A stretch of DNA of 64,000 nt, taken from the NCBI GenBank assembly GCA_003315655.1, contig NIZT01000005.1:17423-81422 (forward strand), in the 5' to 3' direction. The position numbers and the translations under genes were made by a program. Position 1 is the first letter of the stretch; the number at the start of each line of letters is the position of its first letter. The notes below the pieces were generated by a model. The model was not told the DNA's origin, made no database searches, and saw nothing but the letters and a program-made list of their open reading frames with translations. Positions 18,875-27,691 of this stretch are shown in pieces. This DNA is from Candidatus Methanobinarius endosymbioticus (GTDB lineage Archaea > Methanobacteriota > Methanobacteria > Methanobacteriales > Methanobacteriaceae).

Positions 18875-20224
18875 ATGGTTTCATTATCATTTATAAATCC
18901 TCTTTCAGAAGAAGGACAAAGAATAGTTAAAGAAAAAGGGGATCTTAATAGTATTTTTTCAATCAATGAAGATTTAATAGACATAGTTACGCATGATCAA
19001 CGTCAAAATATTGATGATGATTCATTAATACCAAAAAGTTATGGTTATTTAGCTATTAAAAGAATTCAATGGTTTATTGAACGAAAAAATAACAAAAATT
19101 TTATTAATGATGACTATAGTTATCTTTTAAATGATGAGATAGCTGAATTTGATGTTATTTCTTTTCATTTAATCTCTCAAGCTATAGCTACTAATTTCAA
19201 TCTTAATTCTCGCGAAGTTAGATTATTTGTAGAATCTCAAGGAAAACTAGTTGAGGAAAGATTAATTAAATTAATGCCTCAAGAAAGAAAAGAGATTGTT
19301 AATAAAATATTGATTCAATTAATATTTGAAGAAAATATTAGTTGGACATTTTTAAAAGATTTAGTGGCTTCTAAAAAGATTTCTCTTACAGATTTGGTTC
19401 TTAGCAATGGAAAGATAATACTTAATAAAGAAGACTTTATTGATCGTTTTGGAGATAAATTTAAAGATAGGGCTCCAGATAGAATGTATGAGATTATTAT
19501 TGGAGATAGTATTAAAGAACTAATATTAACTACAATGATCATGCAAAACACTGAAAATTATCTTCAAAAAATAAAAGACATGTCTTCTACTATTGAAATT
19601 CATCCTGCTATTTCTGAACTTGCTGAAGAGATAACTAAAACAATTTCCGAACTAAGTTCTAAATATAGTGAATTTCATGGACCAAGTGGTCAAGAAAGCT
19701 ATATGAAAATTGGAAAATTAATTAAAGATGCTTTTCCTCCATGTATAACTAATACAGTAGAAGGTGTTTCATCTGGAGGAAGAAATGATGCAATTGTTCT
19801 TCTTTTAACTTCTTTTGTTTCATATGCACGTTTATATCCTGCAATTTTTAAAAATGAAGGAGTTGATGTTAAAGTATCTGACATAGATCCTAATCTTAAT
19901 ATCACATTAAATGAAATTTTGCCTCTTATTTATGAAGCTGCAAATAATTGTTCTCCTCCTTTATTTGATGATCAACCTCAGGAAAAAATTAATATTACTT
20001 CAAAACTTGGTTTTGGAATGCATAATGATCCTGATATTGAAAATGAGGGAGAAACTACTTGGTACACTCCAATGAGTTGTGAAAAAATAAAAATGCATTT
20101 ACCTCAACTATGTAGGCCAGATAAAACATGTGAGAAGATTGGAAATCCATTATCTTATTATTCAAGATCTAAATGGCAGATGCAAAAAGAAGAAAAAACA
20201 AAACAAGCAAAAGAAACAAAATAA
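18875..20224 (+). CDS. priL: DNA primase large subunit
   Basis: 449-residue Fe-S subunit of the archaeal/eukaryotic primase that makes RNA primers with PriS at replication forks. The N-terminal helical domain (YGYLAIKRIQWFIERK) is followed by the C-terminal cluster domain. The four expected [4Fe-4S] cysteines are present at residues 290 (FPPCI), 402 (MSCEK), 413 (QLCRP) and 419 (KTCEK). No SD is seen before the ATG. The PriS gene follows after ~97 bases on the same strand. Length and cysteines are normal. Confidence 0.94.
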   Translation: MVSLSFINPLSEEGQRIVKEKGDLNSIFSINEDLIDIVTHDQRQNIDDDSLIPKSYGYLAIKRIQWFIERKNNKNFINDDYSYLLNDEIAEFDVISFHLISQAIATNFNLNSREVRLFVESQGKLVEERLIKLMPQERKEIVNKILIQLIFEENISWTFLKDLVASKKISLTDLVLSNGKIILNKEDFIDRFGDKFKDRAPDRMYEIIIGDSIKELILTTMIMQNTENYLQKIKDMSSTIEIHPAISELAEEITKTISELSSKYSEFHGPSGQESYMKIGKLIKDAFPPCITNTVEGVSSGGRNDAIVLLLTSFVSYARLYPAIFKNEGVDVKVSDIDPNLNITLNEILPLIYEAANNCSPPLFDDQPQEKINITSKLGFGMHNDPDIENEGETTWYTPMSCEKIKMHLPQLCRPDKTCEKIGNPLSYYSRSKWQMQKEEKTKQAKETK

Positions 20225-20311
20225 ACATAGTAAAATAATAAAAAACTTAAAATTAATCTAATAAATAAATTTGGTATTTTGATGGATTAATTATTTAATT
20301 ATTAAATATTT

Positions 20312-20317
20312 GGTGAT
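20312..20317 (+). promoter_or_regulatory. GGTGAT ribosome-binding site pointing to an ATT start of priS
   Basis: Genes in this window with a clear SD show GGTGAT, three bases, then ATG (proS, DUF530, the CMD gene, cbiC). Here GGTGAT is followed by ATT and then ATT at 20321, exactly where PriS homologues have their Met before FEPATLEER. This supports initiation at ATT rather than at the TTG at 20339. Confidence 0.5.
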
Positions 20318-20320
20318 ATT

Positions 20321-21295
20321 ATTTTTGAGCCAGCTACTTTGGAAGAAAGAAGAAAATATTATAGGAATGAATGGTTTGATAAAAATCTGCCTGAATTTAT
20401 ATTAGATGGTCTTAGTAAACGTGAGTTTGGATTTGACCATTTAGGGCATGGACCTAATGATAGGTATAAAGTTTTTAAAGGTAAAGATTCTCTTAGACGT
20501 TTTCTTAGATATAAAGCCCCTTTTGCAGCTTATATTTCTGTTGCTTTTTATGAAAATCCTAGAAGAAGAGGGGATTGGATAAAATCAGAATATATTTTTG
20601 ATGTTGATGCTAAAGATCTTCCTATAAGGTCTTGTAATTGTGATAGTGTATGCGAAATATGTCTTGGTGAAGCTCTTGAAATTGTAAACAATTTAATTGA
20701 TACATTAGAAGGGGATATAGGTTTAAATAACATTCATCTAATATATTCTGGAAGAGGGTATCATATAAGGATATTAAATAAAGAAATTATGGATTCTGAT
20801 AGTGATCTTAGATCAGAAGTATTAAAATATGTAGCTGGAGCTGAAATTCCAAACTTGCAATATAGTAATCTTGAAGGTGGAAGTGGAAGTAGCTATAATT
20901 TTGAACATTTTTCTATTCCAATAGGTTATCCAAAAGTCTTCACTGATAGAATTAAATATAATATTCAACATTTAACAGGTAAAGAATCTATCGATGGTAT
21001 TAATCCGAAACTACTAAAAGACATTATTAAGAATAGAGATTTTCTTGAAGATAATCAATGGGGAATTTTTAAAAGTAAAATAGGTCCAAGAAGATATAAA
21101 GACATGGTTAAAGCTATGGCTAGAGTTAATTTAGCTACTATTGATGCAAAAGTTACTATTGATCTTAAAAGAATTCTTAGACTTCCGAGTTCTCTTCATT
21201 CAAAAGTCAGTATGAAATGTGTTGAAGTTAAAGATAGAGAATGTTTTGATCCTCTTAAAAGTGCTGTTCCTAAATTTGTTGAAGAAAGAGAATAG
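20321..21295 (+). CDS. priS: DNA primase small (catalytic) subunit
   Basis: Catalytic primase subunit that polymerises the RNA primer in complex with PriL. The catalytic DxD lies in IFDVDAKD (Asp88 and Asp90 counted from the TTG at 20339). The zinc Cys set CNCDSVCEIC and the SGRGYHIR motif follow, with the third acidic region beyond. No ATG begins the conserved N-terminus. The family N-terminus M-F-x-P-A-T-x-x-E-R corresponds to ATT-TTT-GAG-CCA-GCT-ACT here. An ATT start at 20321 with GGTGAT three bases upstream fits best; TTG at 20339 is the next in-frame candidate and would lose six conserved residues. It lies ~97 bases after priL, so one primase operon. Confidence 0.92.
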   Translation: MFEPATLEERRKYYRNEWFDKNLPEFILDGLSKREFGFDHLGHGPNDRYKVFKGKDSLRRFLRYKAPFAAYISVAFYENPRRRGDWIKSEYIFDVDAKDLPIRSCNCDSVCEICLGEALEIVNNLIDTLEGDIGLNNIHLIYSGRGYHIRILNKEIMDSDSDLRSEVLKYVAGAEIPNLQYSNLEGGSGSSYNFEHFSIPIGYPKVFTDRIKYNIQHLTGKESIDGINPKLLKDIIKNRDFLEDNQWGIFKSKIGPRRYKDMVKAMARVNLATIDAKVTIDLKRILRLPSSLHSKVSMKCVEVKDRECFDPLKSAVPKFVEERE

Positions 21296-21415
21296 ATTTT
21301 TTTATTTTAATAATTTCAATTAAAATAATTTAATACTCTATCATTACTCCAACATTCGCTAGAAGTAACAATTCAATTATTAAATTTTGAATAATGATCA
21401 TAGCTATAAATATTA

Positions 21416-21926
21416 CTAATATTTTCCAAACAGAAACTGTTTTCTTCCTGTTAATTCAAGGTCATGAAAATAAATACTAATTTTAGTATCTAATTCATGG
21501 AATTTACTTTTTAAATTTTCATTGTAAAAATAGTTTCCATTATCTCTATTAATAATTGAAGCATTTCTATATGCATTATAAAAATTGTATATAAAAAACA
21601 AGAAAAATCATGCTTAATGTATCTGTAATTATATATTGGAATAGATGTAATGCTTTGCAAATTACTTAATAAAAGAAATATTCCAACAAATACAAGTCTT
21701 TTTAATGTTTGTCCATTATAAAATTGTCCAAAACCGGGAAATATTAATATTATTAATGCTGCAAACTTATTTTTGTGATAAATGATTTCATTACTTTCAT
21801 TTGGATTTCTATATATAATATTTTCTCTTTGTCTTAATTTTTCTCCGCAATTTTCACAAAAAATAGCATATTCTTTTTTACAGGTTTTCCACAATTTTGA
21901 CAATAATTTTAGTTTTTTTCATTCAT
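21416..21926 (-). pseudogene. Zinc-ribbon TM2-like membrane protein, frameshifted
   Basis: Assembling three frames gives an N-terminal zinc ribbon (YCQNCGKPVKKEYAIFCENCGEKL), then a hydrophobic TM2-like pair, FAALIILIFPGFGQFYNGQ and a second helix. A cytoplasmic tail with NAYRNASIINRDNGNYF follows in a different frame. Shifts occur at A-runs near 21915 and 21890 and again near 21600. Proteins of this plan (zinc ribbon plus TM2) are common in methanobacteria and have no established function. Either ATG at 21926 or 21922 could have been the start. Confidence 0.6.
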
Positions 21927-21984
21927 TGTTTCGTCTTTGTTATTTGTATTGGTTAGTATATTCTATTTATTGTTTTTAAGATAA

Positions 21985-23376
21985 TTATCTTTTTAATAAT
22001 TGTCCTGGATTTAAAAAATCATCTAAAAAGTTTAAAAAACCATTATTTTCTTGTATTTTTTCTTTTTTCAATAATTTTTTAATTTTATTTAATTCACATG
22101 TATTTATTAAAAGATCATTTAGATTCTTACCTACTTTTATAATGTGGATGTTTTCTTGAGTTAAAACATTTTTTATGAATTTTTTTGCTGTTGTGTAATG
22201 CCTTTCTTTATTTAAAACTAACATATCTTCGATAATATAATAATCTTCGCAATGGGACGCTATGAATTGATCGCACGCTTTTTTATCCCATATTTTTGGA
22301 CCTTCATGAATATAATATTTATTTTGTTTATATACATTTAGTTCAAAGATAAAAATAGCTTTATTTTCCTCATCAGTCCAATAATCACTTTTAAAAACTG
22401 AAAAATCATTATCTTCTAATTTTTCACTTATAGACTGTTGGGTCTTTTTTAATTGTGGATGAAGAGAATCAGCTGGAACATCCGGAATATCAAAACTTAA
22501 TGTAAGCGTTTTAGTATCTCTATCTTTAAATTGCTTAAACATGTTCTTGCATTGGGGTTTTTTATCAATAATATGGAAAAATTTTATTTTTTTATCATCT
22601 TCTGAATCTAAATAGTTTCTTGAAGCTATGATGAATTCACTCATCCTCTGTTTTGTAAGTGCAGCCCCGACATTTCTATTTTTATCAGTAGGATCTATAG
22701 CTATCAATGGATCTTTAAATAATTTATTTGTTTTATAATTTTCTAAATCAATAACTGTTTTATTTTTCCAATTACTAGCTGCTTTTAAGGTTTTTTCAAA
22801 AGTATTATATCTTAAAATTAGCATTTCACAGAGATAACCTGCAAAACCACCTACTTTAAATTCAGATCCATAAGTTCCGATTTCATTCATGAATTTTTTA
22901 AGCAGTAAAACTTCATCTTTTTGTTTTTCATCTTTTAGATGGGTTTGGATATATTTGGTATGAAGAACAGTTCTATCTACTGCAGATTTTAATTGATTTG
23001 CATTAATTATTTTATAACATGGAACAAAATCTATATCATAACCTTCAATACAAGTTGTGAGATATGGATGAGATGCATAGTGTTCTTCTGCTTCTCCTTT
23101 CATATATTCGCTACATTTGTATCCCAAATAAAGACCTTTTTCTTTCAGATAATCTTTATCTGCTTCAAGTGGAAAATTAATAAATATGTCTATATCTGAA
23201 TTTCCAGATAACCAGGTTCCTTTAGCTATTGAACCAACAAGAATAGCTTCAACATTGATGTTTTCTTTTTTAGCTATTTTGTTAATATAATTAATAGATT
23301 TATCTGCAATTTCATGAACTTCTCTTATTTCAGGATCAGTAGGTTTAATTTCATTTAGTATTTCTTTATAGTTCAT
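21985..23376 (-). CDS. cca: CCA-adding tRNA nucleotidyltransferase (archaeal class I)
   Basis: 463-residue enzyme that adds or repairs the 3' CCA of tRNAs without a nucleic acid template. The nucleotidyltransferase motif GSIAKGTWLSGNSDIDIF places the two catalytic Asp at residues 61 and 63. The third carboxylate region is YDIDFVPCYKI, and KVGGFAGYLCEMLILRY marks the central domain of the archaeal class. TGTGAT lies three bases before the ATG. In related genomes cca commonly follows thpR; here a ~945-base stretch with a gene fragment and a plus-strand RNA lies between them. Confidence 0.95.
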   Translation of the reverse strand: MNYKEILNEIKPTDPEIREVHEIADKSINYINKIAKKENINVEAILVGSIAKGTWLSGNSDIDIFINFPLEADKDYLKEKGLYLGYKCSEYMKGEAEEHYASHPYLTTCIEGYDIDFVPCYKIINANQLKSAVDRTVLHTKYIQTHLKDEKQKDEVLLLKKFMNEIGTYGSEFKVGGFAGYLCEMLILRYNTFEKTLKAASNWKNKTVIDLENYKTNKLFKDPLIAIDPTDKNRNVGAALTKQRMSEFIIASRNYLDSEDDKKIKFFHIIDKKPQCKNMFKQFKDRDTKTLTLSFDIPDVPADSLHPQLKKTQQSISEKLEDNDFSVFKSDYWTDEENKAIFIFELNVYKQNKYYIHEGPKIWDKKACDQFIASHCEDYYIIEDMLVLNKERHYTTAKKFIKNVLTQENIHIIKVGKNLNDLLINTCELNKIKKLLKKEKIQENNGFLNFLDDFLNPGQLLKR

Positions 23377-23486
23377 AAAATCACATTTAATTATTAATTT
23401 TTCTATATTTTCTTTTTAATATCTATTTTTATACATTTATAGATATAATAATTATTATTAATATAATTTTTTATTTAAAATATATT

Positions 23487-23660
23487 TTATTTAAATGTTA
23501 AAATTTGGGGCTTTCCTGGAGATTTAGGTAAAACACTAGCACTACTAATATACAAACCTTTAATTTTTGTTTCTAAGTTTTCATTTACAATTTTTTCAAT
23601 TGCAGCTGTTTCACCCGGATGAGCGCCTCTTAAATTGGTTGAAACTATATTTTTTTATTA
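23487..23660 (-). pseudogene. Unrecognised C-terminal gene fragment
   Basis: An open stretch of ~55 codons without a start encodes VSTNLRGAHPGETAAIEKIV and then LYISSASVLPKSPGKPQIL before a stop at 23487. Compared with the surrounding AT-rich spacer, the composition is clearly coding-like (Pro, Gly, Ala, His). Upstream in the same frame come stop codons within A/T runs, so the 5' part of the gene is missing. I do not recognise the family. It probably represents the tail of a deleted gene between thpR and cca. Confidence 0.4.
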
Positions 23661-23848
23661 CTTTCATTCTTTTTATTAATTCTTATTTATTTTTTATTTC
23701 ATAATTTTTAACTTAAAATATGTTAATTTTTCTATTCAAAATAAAATTAGCTTTAAAAAATATAATATTGGTTAAAATAGTTCTATAGGATAATTTACAT
23801 GATAAATAATGGATATTGTCAAACTTCTTATTGAATAATCATGAAAAA

Positions 23849-23857
23849 CTATAAATA
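23849..23857 (+). promoter_or_regulatory. TATA box of the second structured RNA
   Basis: CTATAAATA lies ~27 bases upstream of the first paired base at 23881, the normal distance from an archaeal TATA box to the transcription start. Confidence 0.45.
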
Positions 23858-23879
23858 TTAAATCATAGATATATAATTA

Positions 23880-23972
23880 TGAAAGTAGTTCATTAGAGCT
23901 ACTTTAGTTTTCCACGACTTATCTGATTGTAAGCTCTAATGAGATTTCTTTCAGATATTAAAGCTTTTTTTT
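23880..23972 (+). ncRNA. Candidate structured RNA (single hairpin with U-run)
   Basis: 23881-23885 (GAAAG) pairs with 23948-23952 (CTTTC), and 23890-23900 (TCATTAGAGCT) pairs perfectly with 23932-23942 (AGCTCTAATGA). They are separated by a small internal loop (4 and 5 bases) and closed by a ~31-base loop. A T8 run at 23965-23972 follows. A well-placed TATA box precedes it. It is richer in G and C than its surroundings and has no open frame. It is unrelated in sequence to the RNA pair at 8.4 and 57.9 kb. A guide RNA of H/ACA type was considered, but the lower stem is too short and no ACA box is present. Confidence 0.5.
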
Positions 23973-24321
23973 ATTAATAAGAATATATATTCTTATTTCA
24001 ACAATTTTTAGCTTTAAATTCACGAAGTTTAACCTTCATTAATTCTTGTCAAAGTTACTTTCAGGTGATTTCACTTTAACAATTTTATATTATTCTTTAT
24101 ATTATAAACAGTAATACTTTTTTATAAATAAATATTAATTTATAAATATAATATTTTCATGAATTTTTTAAATTCAATATAAATTATAAAATAAATATAA
24201 ATAAAATTAAATAAATTTAATAGAATTGAAATTTAAAAAGAAAAGTATTTAAAATGTATACAAAAAAATAATAATCTAAAAATTAAAAGTCTATTATTTA
24301 ATTAGTTAAATATTAAATATC
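23973..24321. other. AT-rich spacer with a possible coding remnant
   Basis: Around 23990-24090 the minus strand gives short, frame-shifting peptides (TRINEG, KLREFKAKN) with slightly higher GC than the surroundings. This may be another decayed gene piece, but no frame exceeds ~15 codons and no family is recognisable. Confidence 0.25.
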
Positions 24322-24901
24322 TTAATATATTGGTCCATTTGGGGTTAATTCACTTTTCTTTAAAGAAATTTTAGAAATATTCATATCACCAATATTGATA
24401 TTTTCTAATTCTTTAATTTTGGCTGTGAATTCGTTTTTATTTTTTAAATTTCTTTTTCTACCAATGGTGAGATGTGTTTTAAAGTTTTTTTCTTTTTTAA
24501 AGCCTAACTTTTCAAACGCTGAATCTAATTCTTTTTGTAAATTTAAAAGAAAACTATTATTTTTAGTACCTATACATAAAACTTTAATATAATTTTTATT
24601 AGGAAAAGTACCTATTCCTTCAATAGCTATTTGTTTTTTATCTCATTTTCAGAATTATCGTTTATTGGATTGGCTTTATTGTTTATATTAGCTAAAAATT
24701 TTTCAATGGATTTTTTTATTTCTGTGATTTTATTTTGACTTATATTTCCAAAAAATTTAAGTGTAAAATGTAGATTTTCTTTTTCTACATATTTTACATT
24801 ATTGTTGGTTTGTTTAAATTCTTTTTGAACTTTTTCAACTTTTTTTTACTAGATTTTGGTCTATATCAATAGCTAAAAAAATATCTGAATTCAGCAACCA
24901 T
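24322..24901 (-). pseudogene. thpR: RNA 2',3'-cyclic phosphodiesterase (2'-5' RNA ligase family), frameshifted
   Basis: The LigT/ThpR fold opens 2',3'-cyclic phosphates on RNA. Both HxTx motifs are visible: HFTLKFFGN in the 5' half and HLTIGRKRN in the 3' half, with FLAIDIDQNLV at the start. They lie in different frames: a shift at the A-run near 24845 separates FLAIDID from the VEKVQKEFK stretch, and another near 24640 follows NSENEIKK. The first-choice ATG (24901) is also out of frame with SDIFLAID. It sits 28 bases after the DHQ synthase II gene on the same strand, i.e. at the end of the shikimate operon. Confidence 0.85.
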
Positions 24902-24929
24902 AGTTTCACAGTATTATTTTTTTCACATA

Positions 24930-26066
24930 TTATTTTTCAATGATTGGTTTTTCAATAGACATTCCAAAATGTCTGGCCCATTGATCAATAAAAACCTTTA
25001 ATTTATCTCCAACTTTTAAATCAGATACTGAAACAGCTTCATCAGTGTTATTGACTAATCTTATTGTTTCTGCATTTTGTAATAATGATTTTATTTTAAT
25101 ATCTTCATATGCTGCTTCAATAAGTATAAGAGGTCTTTTTTCAATTTTAACTCTACCAACTATCACTGTTCTACTGTCTCCATCTTTATCAACAGCTAAA
25201 ACTTCATCTCCAGTTTCAAGTTCTGAAAGGTATTTTGTTTTATTTCCTGGAACCATTACATAAGCTTGAACAGGTCCTGCATTTACTCTAAATGGTCTTG
25301 AAGCTACATATTCGCTTTCAAGAGACTCACTATGAACTAAAAACATCGATTTTGAATAAGAACCTATTAACATTCCTTCTCCTGGTGATAACATTGAAGT
25401 TGTATCAATACAAACTCTATCTCCAGTACCAACTGGTTTAATATTAGTTATAGTAGCTTCTTTCAGATCATATTCTTCATGACTTGCATCTTCAATGATT
25501 TTGGACATGTCTTTAATTTGTTTAAAACTATTTGGTCTAAAAATTACTCCATCAGTCCCAGTTTCTAGTGTTTCAATAGCTATTTTAGCTTCATCAGGAC
25601 TATTCACGGAAGCTATTATTTTCACTTCTTCTTTTTGAAGATCAGCTATTATATTTTCAAGGGGGATAACTGTCCAATTTTTTCCAACAAGAATTAAATA
25701 ATCAACTACTTTTCCAAGGATTCTAGCTAATTCTTCATGTTTTTTGCTATTAATTTCAACATAAGCTACTACTTTTTTTCCTTTATTTTTAAAGTTTTTA
25801 GCTACTTCTAAATCGTTAGAATTTGTTAAATCAACATCAGAATCTAAATGAAGGGTTCCATCTCCTTCTCCTTTTATACCAACTAAAAATATGTCTGCAT
25901 TTTCGTCTTCGCTTATAACTTTTATATTTCCTATTTTTTCTATATTTTTCATGTCTTTAAGATCTAAAACATGATCAATCCCAAACTCAAGTCCAGTTGT
26001 TATTAATTCTTTTTTTTCTTCCCATTTTATATCAGGGGACATTATCCAAGCGAATTTATTTGTCAA
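24930..26066 (-). CDS. aroB': 3-dehydroquinate synthase type II (archaeal)
   Basis: 378-residue archaeal-type enzyme that converts 2-amino-3,7-dideoxy-D-threo-hept-6-ulosonate to 3-dehydroquinate with NAD-dependent deamination, bypassing DAHP. It begins NKFAWIMSPDIKWEEKKE. It contains GTGDRVCIDTTSMLSPGEGM, VGSYSK-type IGSYSKSMFLVHSE, and RPFRVNAGPVQAYVMVPGNK, all hallmarks of the MJ1249 family. It starts 42 bases after the ADH synthase gene, so both steps of the archaeal aromatic amino acid entry route are co-transcribed. Confidence 0.95.
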   Translation of the reverse strand: MTNKFAWIMSPDIKWEEKKELITTGLEFGIDHVLDLKDMKNIEKIGNIKVISEDENADIFLVGIKGEGDGTLHLDSDVDLTNSNDLEVAKNFKNKGKKVVAYVEINSKKHEELARILGKVVDYLILVGKNWTVIPLENIIADLQKEEVKIIASVNSPDEAKIAIETLETGTDGVIFRPNSFKQIKDMSKIIEDASHEEYDLKEATITNIKPVGTGDRVCIDTTSMLSPGEGMLIGSYSKSMFLVHSESLESEYVASRPFRVNAGPVQAYVMVPGNKTKYLSELETGDEVLAVDKDGDSRTVIVGRVKIEKRPLILIEAAYEDIKIKSLLQNAETIRLVNNTDEAVSVSDLKVGDKLKVFIDQWARHFGMSIEKPIIEK

Positions 26067-26108
26067 AGGTTAATCTCCTTTATGAATATATAGTTTAAAG
26101 ATATGGAT

Positions 26109-26900
26109 TTATTCTAAGATTTTTAAAGCTTCTTCAACATCCATATCATTATGAACAACTTCGGATATAGCTTTTGTGATTTTTCCAGGGGATTTAGCTT
26201 GGAAAAGATTTCTTCCAAATGCTACACCTGCTCCACCAACTTCTAATGAATCTCTTACCATTTCTAAAAGTTCTTTATCAGTTTCTACTTTAGGTCCACC
26301 AGCTATAACTACAGGTACTAATGCTCCATCAACCACTTCTCTGAAACTATCTGGATCTCCAGTATAATTAGTTTTGACTATATCTACTCCTAATTCAGAT
26401 CCGACTCTTGCAGCATGTTTAACAAGGTCTACATCATGTTCATTTTTAATTTTTTGACCTCTTGGATACATCATTGCGAGAAGTGGGATTCCCCATTGGC
26501 TACAAGTTTCAGCTATTTCTCCTAATTCCATTAACATATTTGCTTCAGTTTCTGATCCAATATTAACATGAACAGATACTGCATCTGCTCCAAGTTGAAT
26601 AGCTTTTTCAACAGAAGTAACTAGTACTTTATTATTTGGGTCTGGACTAAGTGAAGTACTAGCTGAAAGGTGTACAATAAGACCAAGATCTTTACCATAT
26701 CCTCTATGTCCTTGTTCAACAATACCTTTATGCATTAAAACAGCATTAGCTCCTTCACGAGATATTCCTTCTATTGTCTCGCTCATATTTACAATACCTC
26801 TAACAGGTCCAATAGATACTCCGTGGTCCATAGGTGCGATAATTGTTCTATTAGTTTTTCTATCGATGATCCTTTCCGCACGGATCCTTTTTCCTATCAT
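26109..26900 (-). CDS. aroA': 2-amino-3,7-dideoxy-D-threo-hept-6-ulosonate synthase
   Basis: 263-residue class I aldolase-like TIM barrel of the MJ0400 family; it condenses aspartate semialdehyde with a C3 donor derived from 6-deoxy-5-ketofructose-1-phosphate. Visible motifs are [18 protein letters not shown] near the N-terminus, [10 protein letters not shown], the Schiff-base Lys region [15 protein letters not shown], and [11 protein letters not shown] before the C-terminal phosphate-binding [13 protein letters not shown]. First gene of the aroA'-aroB'-thpR run. The length is typical. Confidence 0.95.
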   Translation of the reverse strand: MIGKRIRAERIIDRKTNRTIIAPMDHGVSIGPVRGIVNMSETIEGISREGANAVLMHKGIVEQGHRGYGKDLGLIVHLSASTSLSPDPNNKVLVTSVEKAIQLGADAVSVHVNIGSETEANMLMELGEIAETCSQWGIPLLAMMYPRGQKIKNEHDVDLVKHAARVGSELGVDIVKTNYTGDPDSFREVVDGALVPVVIAGGPKVETDKELLEMVRDSLEVGGAGVAFGRNLFQAKSPGKITKAISEVVHNDMDVEEALKILE

Positions 26901-27085
26901 TTTAGCTAATCTCCATAATTGTAATTTATTAATATAATTTATCTAATTTATTAATTGTTATGATGTATAATGTAAAATTTTTATAAATTATATTTATATT
27001 TATTTAACTATAAACATTTTTTGATATAATTATTTAATTAATTTTGTATAATATATGCAATTAATTAAGAATATATTTATTTTTT

Positions 27086-27631
27086 TTATTTTTTTTTATT
27101 ATTATTTAATTTTGAACTCCAAAGTTCAAACTCTTTTATTTGAGGAGGAATACCTTCACTTCCGCAGGATTCTAACCAACATTCTTTTGATTCTATTATC
27201 TCTTCAGTTTCTGAACTTCTTACAAAATCAATTAAACCTCTATTTCTAATTAATGTAGTTTTAGGTTTTAATACAGATGCCCATATAAAATAAACTTTAA
27301 ATGTAGTATCTGGATGATATCCTCCACCTAAATCTACAGAAAGAACATCACATTTATCTATTTTTTTGACTACTTGTTCTAAAACATCATGAAGTCTGAC
27401 ATCTCCACTTATAAATTCTATATTTTTATTTTCTTTAACTAGAGAATTCATTTTAGGTATTGATTCTGGGCTGTTATCTAATGCAAATAATTTACCATTT
27501 TTTATTGTTTTGGATATTATTTCACTAGTTTTTCCAACATGACAACCTAATTCAACAACAGTGTCATTTTCTTTTAAAATTTCTTCTAATTGTTTTCTGT
27601 ATATTTTGATATCATAGCTAATTTTTATCAT
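27086..27631 (-). CDS. SAM-dependent methyltransferase (class I), substrate unknown
   Basis: 181-residue Rossmann-fold methyltransferase. Motif I is TVVELGCHVGKTSEI (residues ~24-38), followed by the acidic LFALDNSPE, FISGDVRLHDV and DVLSVDLGGGYHPDT at motif IV. A Cys pair appears late (ECWLESCGSEGIPPQ). It follows pantoate kinase on the same strand after ~60 bases. The substrate cannot be told from the sequence; related small archaeal methyltransferases act on RNA, cofactors or proteins. Confidence 0.75.
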   Translation of the reverse strand: MIKISYDIKIYRKQLEEILKENDTVVELGCHVGKTSEIISKTIKNGKLFALDNSPESIPKMNSLVKENKNIEFISGDVRLHDVLEQVVKKIDKCDVLSVDLGGGYHPDTTFKVYFIWASVLKPKTTLIRNRGLIDFVRSSETEEIIESKECWLESCGSEGIPPQIKEFELWSSKLNNNKKK

Positions 27632-27691
27632 TTTATCAAAAGAAGCATAATATTATGTCATTTTTGTCAAATATAAAAAACTATAATTTCA

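Noticed and set aside
23880..23972. H/ACA or C/D box guide RNA
   Set aside because: No ACA after the stem, the lower stem is only 5 bp, and C/D boxes are not both present.
24395..24592. Plus-strand open frame rich in Phe/Leu
   Set aside because: It lies antisense to the thpR remnant, whose HxTx motif and conserved sequence explain the region.
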